Origin: Candidatus Dormiibacterota bacterium
GTDB lineage: Bacteria > Chloroflexota > Dormibacteria > Aeolococcales > Aeolococcaceae
Direction: 5' to 3'
Length of the DNA: 22,575 nt
Assembly: GCA_019236085.1 (NCBI GenBank)
Contig: JAFAJR010000141.1
Span: 1 to 22,575, forward strand
Shown here: positions 6,787 through 12,354 of the stretch, piece by piece
Numbering within the stretch: position 1 is the first letter of the stretch
How the letters are laid out: the number at the start of each line of letters is the position of its first letter
Notes under the pieces: model-generated
What the model saw: only the letters and a program-made list of their open reading frames with translations
Databases searched by the model: none
What the model was told of the DNA's origin: nothing
Position numbers and translations under genes: made by a program

Positions 6787-7529
6787 GGCGCCTGCATCGC
6801 AGTGCTCATGTCACCCGCCGCTGCCAGCAGCAGTGAGACAGCGACGGTCCCGGCGAGGTGGTGGGGGAAAGTGCGCGGTCCGAGGTGGACGAGCTCTGCG
6901 CCGTGCTCGGCAAGAACCTCCCGGTCGATGCGGCCGAGCCCGCCCTCCGGCCCGATCACCACCGCCACCGGGCGGCCGTCCTGCGCCAGGCCGGCGAGTG
7001 GCAAGGCCGCCTCGTCGATCACGCAGGCGAGTATTCGGGATCGGGCCGGAACCGCGCGCAGCGCATCGTGCAGGGAAACGGGCTCCGCAACCGGCGGCAC
7101 GAACGCCCGTCCGGCGAGTTGCGCGGCGTTGGTCGCTACAGACTGCCAGCGCGCCGTTCTGCGCCCAGCGGCGCCGGCGTCGAGTCGCACCACTGACCGC
7201 TCCGTGGCGACCGGGTGGATGGATGTGGCGCCGGCCACGACCAAGCCCTCGACTGCATGGTCCATGTGTTGCGCGGCGACCGCCAGCAGCGCGGTGACGT
7301 CGAAGGGGGGTTCGCCGCCCGCCGGACGGCTCCAGACGATGTCTCCTGATATGGCCTCCGGGGCAATCTCGCCGACGCGCATGCCGTGTTCGGTTCTGCC
7401 GTCTTCGACCACCACCACGATCTCACCAGGGCGGACGCGCAGCGATCGTGCCAGGTGGGCAGCGTCGTCGCCACGTACCGTCACGCGGCCGCCGCCGACG
7501 TCGCCGGCGGTCACGAAGAATCGCGGCAT
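6783..7529 (-). CDS. rsmE: RsmE-like 16S rRNA m3U1498 methyltransferase
   Basis: A 248-aa SPOUT-type methyltransferase. It begins MPRFFV and has a PUA-like N-terminal domain with DDAAHLARSLRVRPGE. The SAM-binding knot contains VIGPEGG at 192-197 or so and HLGPRTF. RsmE methylates U1498 in the 30S decoding centre. Several normally strong motifs are altered: the usual LGxRILRxETA loop reads LGPRTFPHHLAG (216-227), the ELG block reads VAGATSIHPVATERS, and the EQSxR block reads AAQLAGR. The order rsmE-mtaB is ancient and supports the assignment. It is the first gene of a three-gene operon; GTGAGG precedes its ATG. Activity should be treated as likely but not certain. Confidence 0.85.
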   Translation of the reverse strand: MPRFFVTAGDVGGGRVTVRGDDAAHLARSLRVRPGEIVVVVEDGRTEHGMRVGEIAPEAISGDIVWSRPAGGEPPFDVTALLAVAAQHMDHAVEGLVVAGATSIHPVATERSVVRLDAGAAGRRTARWQSVATNAAQLAGRAFVPPVAEPVSLHDALRAVPARSRILACVIDEAALPLAGLAQDGRPVAVVIGPEGGLGRIDREVLAEHGAELVHLGPRTFPHHLAGTVAVSLLLAAAGDMSTAMQAP

Positions 7530-7545
7530 CGCCTCACGATCTTCC

Positions 7546-7551
7546 TAGCAT
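7546..7551 (+). promoter_or_regulatory. Candidate -10 box for the alpha/beta hydrolase gene
   Basis: TAGCAT fits TANNNT and ends 9 nt before the ATG at 7561, in a 31-nt gap between two divergent genes. The transcript would have almost no leader. No convincing -35 is visible. The same gap must also hold the rsmE promoter. Confidence 0.4.
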
Positions 7552-7560
7552 GATCCGCAG

Positions 7561-8373
7561 ATGGCTGATCGCGAGCACGTCGTTGAGACGGCCGACGGGG
7601 CCAGGCTCGCGGTCACCGAGACGGGCGCCGGCGACACGCTGCTGCTCATCCCAGGGCTCGGCGCGACGCGATCTGTCTTCGACCCGATTGCGCCGCAACT
7701 GGCCAGGCGGCGGCGGGTGGTGGTGTTCGACCCTCGCGGCGTGGGGGAGTCGACCACCGGACGGTCGCCGCTGACGATGAGCGTGATGGCCGGCGACGCC
7801 GCGGCGGTGATCGCTGCGCTCGCCGATGGCCGCTGCGACGTCCTCGGCGCCTCGATGGGAGGCGTCGTGGCTCAGCAGCTCGCCGTTGACAGCCCCGATT
7901 CAGTGCGCAGGCTGGTGCTGGCCGCCACCTCTCCGGGTGGGATCAAGGCGGTGCCGGCGGACCAGCGGGCCACCGACGCCTTGCTCGGCAAGGGCGCGCG
8001 GACCCCGGCGGACGCCTATCGCCTGGCAACGACGGTGCTCTACTCGGCGCATTTCCAGCGGACGCATCCCGAGTTCATCGAGGATCAGGTCCGCATCCGC
8101 GCCGAACACCCCGTGAAAGCCCGCGTGTTCACCGCTCAGCTCGAAGCCATGCGGTCTGGTGAAGACCTGGGTGCCCGGCTGGGCGAGATCGGGGCAGCGA
8201 CACTGGTGTTGCACGGCACCGCTGACGCTGTGACACCGTTCGAGAACGCTCGCATCCTGGCGACGCGGATTCGCGGGGCCCGCAGCCGCTGGTTCCAGGA
8301 CTGCGGCCACCTCTTCTTCCACGAGCGTCCCGAGGAGTCAGCCCGGGTGGTGGAGGAATTCTTGCGCGGCTGA
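7561..8373 (+). CDS. Alpha/beta-fold hydrolase, enol-lactonase/esterase-like
   Basis: A 270-aa single-domain alpha/beta hydrolase. The oxyanion region is IPGLGATRSVF, followed by VVVFDPRGVGES and the nucleophile elbow GASMGG with Ser98. The probable acid is Asp222 (HGTADAVTP) and the base His250 (DCGHLFFHE), completing a Ser-Asp-His triad. A short cap of about 60 residues lies between. The overall pattern is like 3-oxoadipate enol-lactonase and related esterases, but the substrate cannot be read from sequence. No signal peptide is seen, so it should be cytoplasmic. It stands alone on the plus strand, divergent from rsmE and ending 4 nt from the convergent RNase Y-like gene. Confidence 0.88.
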   Translation: MADREHVVETADGARLAVTETGAGDTLLLIPGLGATRSVFDPIAPQLARRRRVVVFDPRGVGESTTGRSPLTMSVMAGDAAAVIAALADGRCDVLGASMGGVVAQQLAVDSPDSVRRLVLAATSPGGIKAVPADQRATDALLGKGARTPADAYRLATTVLYSAHFQRTHPEFIEDQVRIRAEHPVKARVFTAQLEAMRSGEDLGARLGEIGAATLVLHGTADAVTPFENARILATRIRGARSRWFQDCGHLFFHERPEESARVVEEFLRG

Positions 8374-8377
8374 CGGA

Positions 8378-9958
8378 TCAGCCGGGCTCGGCCGCCGGCG
8401 GCTCGTGGCCGTTGCCATTGCCGTTGCCGGCTCGCACCGGCGCTATCTGGGCTGGGGCTGTGGCTGTCGCCAGGGTCTCGCGGATCACCGTGACCTTGAT
8501 GACGCCGGGGTACTGCATCTCGGCTTCGATCTCCTGGGCGATGTCGTGCGTCAGCGGAGGCAGGTCTGAATCGCCCACCGCTGTCGCTTTGACGAAGATC
8601 CTGACCTCGCGACCCGCCTGCAGCGGATAGGCGCGCTCCACACCGGCATGACGGGTGGCAATGGCCTGCAGCTGCTCGAGCCGCGCCAGGTAGGTGGTGA
8701 GCGTGTCCCGCCGTGCGCCGGGCCGTGACGCCGAAATGGCGTCAGCACAGATGGTGAGCATGGCGAGGTCGGTGCTCGGCTCCTCGTCGAAGTGATGCGC
8801 CTTGACCGCATGCACGATGCCCGGGTCGCTGCCAAGCACGCGCAGCAGCTCGCCGCCGATGATCGCGTGCACTCCCTCGACGTCATGGTCCACTGCCTTG
8901 CCGACGTCGTGCAGCATGCCGGCGACGCGCGCGTCGTCGAAGGGCAGCCCCAGCTCGGCTGCGAGGACCGAGCACAGATAGCCGGTCTCCTGGCAGTGCA
9001 GCAGCGCGTTCTGGCCGTAGGAGAAGCGGTAATGCAAGGTGCCGACGTACTCGGCCAGCTCCGGCCTGCCCTCGACGCGCATCTGCCAGAGCGCGCGGTC
9101 ACCGATCTCGCGGATCCGGCGTGACGTGGTCCGCGACGCGCGGTCGAGCAGCGGCGGCACGTCCTTGGCCTGGATGCGCCGGTCAAGTGCCTCGATCGCC
9201 GCCTGGCGCGCCACTTCGCGGCCCACCGGGTCGACGCCGCGCAGGGTTGCGTGCGCCTTCTCTTCGTCCACCCCGAGCTCCATCCCCGTGCTGTCAGCGA
9301 TCACCTGCAGGGCGCTGAGCAGACGTTCACGCGCGGCGTCGTCGAGCTTTTCGAACGCGACCGGCGACATGCGAGGTGCTGTGTCGACGTTTGCCGCGTC
9401 CTGGCGCTGGATCGCTTCGGTGATGCGGTTTGCAGCGATCGCCGCCGGGTCGCGAGCGATGTCGGCTGTCAGGTCGTCAACGCGGGAGCGGTGCTCGGCG
9501 GCGAGCTCCGCTTCAACCGATTCGACGACGAGCTCGCGAGCCCTGTCCACGTCGATGCCGGCGAGCTCGCGGCGCCGCGCATCGATCCGCTCGCGCTCGG
9601 CATCAACCGCGGCGCGGCGGGCATCCATCTCTTCGCGGCGCTTCTTGAAGGCGAAGCGCCGGTCGTCGAATGTTCTGCGACGTTCCCGCCAGTAGCGCTC
9701 GCGCTCGTCGAGCATGGCGTCGCGACTCTCGGCGGCTGCGCGACGCTCGGCGAGTTCCTCCAGGGTCGCCTCGCGGGTTCGCAGTGCTGCGAGCCGGGCC
9801 TCCTCGACGATGGCCGAGGCCTGCAGGCGGGCCTCGGCGACCGAGGCACCTGGATGCGTCGCGGGCTCCGAGGTTTCCCCGCGACGCCGCGCCCCAAGAA
9901 GAACGACCACCCCGGCGATGAGCAGAGCGCAGGCCAGGACGAGGGCGGCGATGGTCAT
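8378..9958 (-). CDS. rny: RNase Y-like endoribonuclease with unrecognisable KH motif
   Basis: A 526-aa protein with the RNase Y plan: an N-terminal membrane helix (about 3-22), a long charged coiled coil (about 40-165), a middle region, and an HD domain with HD at 350-351 (MLHDVGKAVDHDVEG), His321 and the AHH pair at 388-389. The conserved end (YPGVIKVTVIRET) is followed by an extra GNGNGNG tail. RNase Y starts bulk mRNA decay at the membrane. The RNA-binding KH domain normally carries GRIIGREGRN; here residues about 195-240 read MSPVAFEKLDDAARERLLSA instead, while the following TGMEL and RGVDPVGREVAR align well. RNA binding may therefore differ, or this may be a paralogue. Its -10 box leaves no room for a leader. 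Confidence 0.85.
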   Translation of the reverse strand: MTIAALVLACALLIAGVVVLLGARRRGETSEPATHPGASVAEARLQASAIVEEARLAALRTREATLEELAERRAAAESRDAMLDERERYWRERRRTFDDRRFAFKKRREEMDARRAAVDAERERIDARRRELAGIDVDRARELVVESVEAELAAEHRSRVDDLTADIARDPAAIAANRITEAIQRQDAANVDTAPRMSPVAFEKLDDAARERLLSALQVIADSTGMELGVDEEKAHATLRGVDPVGREVARQAAIEALDRRIQAKDVPPLLDRASRTTSRRIREIGDRALWQMRVEGRPELAEYVGTLHYRFSYGQNALLHCQETGYLCSVLAAELGLPFDDARVAGMLHDVGKAVDHDVEGVHAIIGGELLRVLGSDPGIVHAVKAHHFDEEPSTDLAMLTICADAISASRPGARRDTLTTYLARLEQLQAIATRHAGVERAYPLQAGREVRIFVKATAVGDSDLPPLTHDIAQEIEAEMQYPGVIKVTVIRETLATATAPAQIAPVRAGNGNGNGHEPPAAEPG

Positions 9959-9964
9959 CCGGTC

Positions 9965-9993
9965 AGTGTACGGTCGCCGCGGGGCGGGGTCAG
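9965..9993 (-). promoter_or_regulatory. Promoter of the RNase Y-like gene, probably leaderless
   Basis: On the minus strand CTGACC (9993-9988) and TACACT (9970-9965) are 17 nt apart. The -10 ends 6 nt before the ATG, so the expected start site is the A of the ATG itself. The -35 overlaps the stop codon of the upstream LysR gene. Confidence 0.55.
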
Positions 9994-10904
9994 GCGCTCA
10001 CCGGAAGGTCGAACGGCTGGCTGACGCCCGCGATCAGCCGCTGGGCGAAGAGGTTGGCCGCCGGTGGCAGGGTGCGCCGCCGGTCCCAGCACAGCACCAT
10101 GGTGCGCGCTATCGGCGGCTCGCGCAGCGGGATCACGGCCACCCTGCTGCTGGGCGCGGGCAGCGGCATGGGCAGCAGCGTCGTCCCCAGCCCGGCCTCC
10201 ACCAGGCCCTGCACGATGGAGAAGTCGTCGCCCTCATAGGCCACGTGCGTCGCCACTCCCTGCGAGGCGAAGGCGTCGTCGATGATCTTGCGAAGGCCGC
10301 TTCGCGAGCGGGGCAGGATGAGCGGTTCCCCGGCCAGGTCATGCAGGGTGCAGGAGCTCAGGCCCACCAGGCGGTGGCCGGCCGGCACCACCACGGCGAC
10401 GCGCTCCCGGAAAAGTGGGTGCACCTCCACCTCGGGCATGCCGGCAGGAGGCGGGCCGAGGATGCCGAGATCGAAGTCGCCGGCGAGCACGCCGCTCAGC
10501 ACTTCGGCCGTCGTGCCCTCTTCGAGGGTGAAACGCACTGCCGGGTGCTCGGTGAGGAAGCGGGCCAGGCGCTCCGGCAGCCATCTCGATCCGACCGTGT
10601 GGAGGAAGCCGACGTGCACCCGGCCGGTCTCGGCGGAAACGGCGCCCTCAGCGTCGGCGATGGCGTCGCGCAGGTCGTTGAGGAGCCGTTCGGCGCGGGG
10701 CACGAACCGCCGCCCTGCCTGGGTCAGCCGGATGCTCCGGCCGATTCGCTCGAAAAGGGGCACCGACACCTCTTCCTCGAGGCGCGTGATCTTGCGGGAC
10801 ACCGTCGACTGGTCGGCCTGGAGCACATCGGCGGCCCGGCCCAGGTGCTCGGTGCGAGCCACCTCGAGGAAGGTGCGAAGCAGATCGGCATTGATGCGGT
10901 CCAC
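9990..10904 (-). CDS. LysR-type transcriptional regulator
   Basis: A 304-aa LysR family protein. The N-terminal winged helix-turn-helix (about 5-64) includes FLEVARTEHLGRAADVL and QSTVSRKITRLEEEV, followed by the linker helix and the two-lobed effector-binding domain from about 90. The start is GTG at 10904. Family members bind near their own promoter and often control the divergent neighbour, here the unknown gene at 10968. A small palindrome, TTGATGTCAA (10931-10940), lies in the 63-nt gap and overlaps the -35 of that neighbour. The effector and the targets are unknown. A minus-strand TAGGCT (10921-10916) could be its -10. Confidence 0.92.
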   Translation of the reverse strand: MDRINADLLRTFLEVARTEHLGRAADVLQADQSTVSRKITRLEEEVSVPLFERIGRSIRLTQAGRRFVPRAERLLNDLRDAIADAEGAVSAETGRVHVGFLHTVGSRWLPERLARFLTEHPAVRFTLEEGTTAEVLSGVLAGDFDLGILGPPPAGMPEVEVHPLFRERVAVVVPAGHRLVGLSSCTLHDLAGEPLILPRSRSGLRKIIDDAFASQGVATHVAYEGDDFSIVQGLVEAGLGTTLLPMPLPAPSSRVAVIPLREPPIARTMVLCWDRRRTLPPAANLFAQRLIAGVSQPFDLPVSA

Positions 10905-10930
10905 GCAACAATCTCAGCCTAAATGTGCTG

Positions 10931-10959
10931 TTGATGTCAATGACCCATGCCGATACCCT
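10931..10959 (+). promoter_or_regulatory. Promoter of the 10968 gene with overlapping LysR-type palindrome
   Basis: TTGATG (10931-10936), a 17-nt spacer and TACCCT (10954-10959) form the best-looking sigma70-type promoter in the window. The -10 ends 8 nt before the ATG, so the transcript is probably leaderless. The -35 is the left half of the palindrome TTGATGTCAA, a plausible binding half-site for the divergent LysR regulator. Confidence 0.6.
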
Positions 10960-10967
10960 AGTGAGCG

Positions 10968-11465
10968 ATGGTGAACGGGACTGCAACTGAGGACGAGGTC
11001 GAGATCGAAGCTCGGGCAGCAGACCCGGGCTTGCTGATCGAGAGTGCGACCCGCGAGGTCCACGAGGCACGGGAGCGGCATCGTCGTGAGGTGGTGGAGC
11101 GGACCCGGCTGCGCCGCCTGGTCGAGCGGGTTGACAGTGCCATCGAACTCTGCGAGGAGACGCACCTGCAGGGCATCAAAGAGGTGCCGCCGGACGTCGC
11201 CGCCCGGGCGCAGAAGGTCTTCACCTTCGCTCGCGGCGCGGTGCGCAAGACGGAGAACGCCGAGGCGATGGCCGGCGTCGAGGATGCGCTAGCGCGCCGG
11301 CAGTTGAAGATCACCGAGGTGATGGACATCCTCTGGACGATCCAGGAGATCGTGTTCGACCTCATGCTGCCGTGGCGCACGGAGCTGCCCGAGGACGTTG
11401 AGGTTGAGGGCGACGAGGTGGCGTTCAATACCATGTTCTGGCGCGAATTCCGCCTCCATCCGTAA
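10968..11465 (+). CDS. Uncharacterised 165-aa acidic helical protein
   Basis: I do not recognise a family. The product is predicted to be soluble and mostly helical, with charged heptad-like stretches (residues about 25-60, rich in Arg/Glu) and a hydrophobic-aromatic end (DILWTIQEIVFDLMLPW, then NTMFWREFRLHP). There is no signal peptide or membrane span. The frame has normal GC-rich codon use and a good promoter, so the gene is likely real. It is divergent from a LysR regulator, which may control it. The stop codon is the first part of a long inverted repeat that starts at 11464. ATG 10968 is followed directly by GTG, so the start could shift by one codon. Confidence 0.75.
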   Translation: MVNGTATEDEVEIEARAADPGLLIESATREVHEARERHRREVVERTRLRRLVERVDSAIELCEETHLQGIKEVPPDVAARAQKVFTFARGAVRKTENAEAMAGVEDALARRQLKITEVMDILWTIQEIVFDLMLPWRTELPEDVEVEGDEVAFNTMFWREFRLHP

Positions 11466-11587
11466 GACGCCGCTCATTTCCCGCTGATACTGCGTCGACT
11501 TGCGCTCCTCGCTCAGTCACGCACTTCAAGTGCGCTCCTTCGCTGCGGTGCTCCTCTCCTTGTCTCAGCGGGCCTGAGCGGCGTCTT
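11464..11587. repeat. Nested inverted-repeat element, structured 3' UTR or REP/MITE-like hairpin
   Basis: The 158-nt gap between two plus-strand genes is mostly filled by one fold. AAGACGCCGCTCA (11464-11476) pairs exactly with 11575-11587, and after a 3x2 internal loop CCCGCTGA (11480-11487) pairs exactly with 11565-11572. Inside lies the palindrome GCACTTCAAGTGC (11521-11533), and TGCGCTCC(T)TCGCT occurs twice in direct order (11501-11513 and 11531-11544). No T-run follows, so it is not a standard terminator. It begins within the stop codon of the preceding gene. It could be a 3' RNA structure, a small RNA or a mobile palindromic repeat. Confidence 0.6.
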
Positions 11588-11623
11588 GCTTCACTCAAGC
11601 GGGTCTAATCGACGACGCGGCTG

Positions 11624-12349
11624 ATGGACGTACCTCCTCCCGAGATCGCTTATTCGCGGATGCGGTGGAATGCGCCGCTGTCCTTGCCACACGCCGAATC
11701 GCTGCTTCACCAACTGCAGCTCGCTGACGCGGCGACGCTTGTCGACCTCGGGTGCGGCTGGGGTGAGCTGCTGCTGCAAGCAGCCGCGATGCATCCCGCG
11801 CTGCACTGCGAAGGCATCGACAACCAGGCGTGGGCCATCGAACGAGCCCGCGGTGCAACTGTCGAACGTGGGCTTGCTGCTCGCGTGAGGTTCCGGCTGC
11901 AGGACGCCACAACCTGGGACGGGAGCGCACACCGCCTCATGTGCATCGGCTCGTCACATGCCTGGGGTGGGTCGTCGCAGGCGCTGCGTGCGCTTGCAGC
12001 CAGGTCAGCGCCGGGCGGCTACCTTCTGTACGGCGACGGGTGTTGGGAGCATGGCCGGCCCCCGGCCGACGCGGTTGCGATCTTCGGCGATGGCGTGCTG
12101 CGTCTCGGCGACCTTGCCGCCGAAGCCGTCGCCGCAGGCTGGCGAGTGATGCACAGCAGCACAGCCGACCTACGTGAATGGGACGAGTTCGAGTCCAGCT
12201 GGCGCGACGGGCGCGAGCACTGGCTGCGCACCAACGCTGACGATCCGGCCGCAGAGGAGCTGCGACAGCTAGTCGAGAGGAGGTTGCGCGAATACCTCGA
12301 CGTCTATCGCGGCGTTCTCGGCTTTGCCTACCTCGTGCTTCGCAAGTAG
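11624..12349 (+). CDS. Class I SAM-dependent methyltransferase, substrate unknown
   Basis: A 241-aa protein with a Rossmann-type methyltransferase core. Motif I is LVDLGCGWGE (about 39-48). The acidic loop after strand 2 is CEGIDNQ, motif III-like LQDATTW follows, and APGGYLLYGDGCW marks the strand 4-5 region. The C-terminal third is helical and charged. The overall pattern resembles small-molecule methyltransferases (UbiE/Coq5-like superfamily), but nothing identifies the acceptor. The upstream TCTAAT at 11604-11609 may be a -10 box; no ribosome binding site is visible. It is separated from the unknown gene by the hairpin element and converges, with a 5-nt gap, on the helicase-nuclease gene. 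Confidence 0.85.
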   Translation: MDVPPPEIAYSRMRWNAPLSLPHAESLLHQLQLADAATLVDLGCGWGELLLQAAAMHPALHCEGIDNQAWAIERARGATVERGLAARVRFRLQDATTWDGSAHRLMCIGSSHAWGGSSQALRALAARSAPGGYLLYGDGCWEHGRPPADAVAIFGDGVLRLGDLAAEAVAAGWRVMHSSTADLREWDEFESSWRDGREHWLRTNADDPAAEELRQLVERRLREYLDVYRGVLGFAYLVLRK

Positions 12350-12354
12350 CAGGA

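Noticed and set aside
11500..11545. CRISPR-like direct repeats
   Set aside because: Only two copies of a 13-14 nt motif occur, without regular spacers or cas genes; they fit a single hairpin element better.
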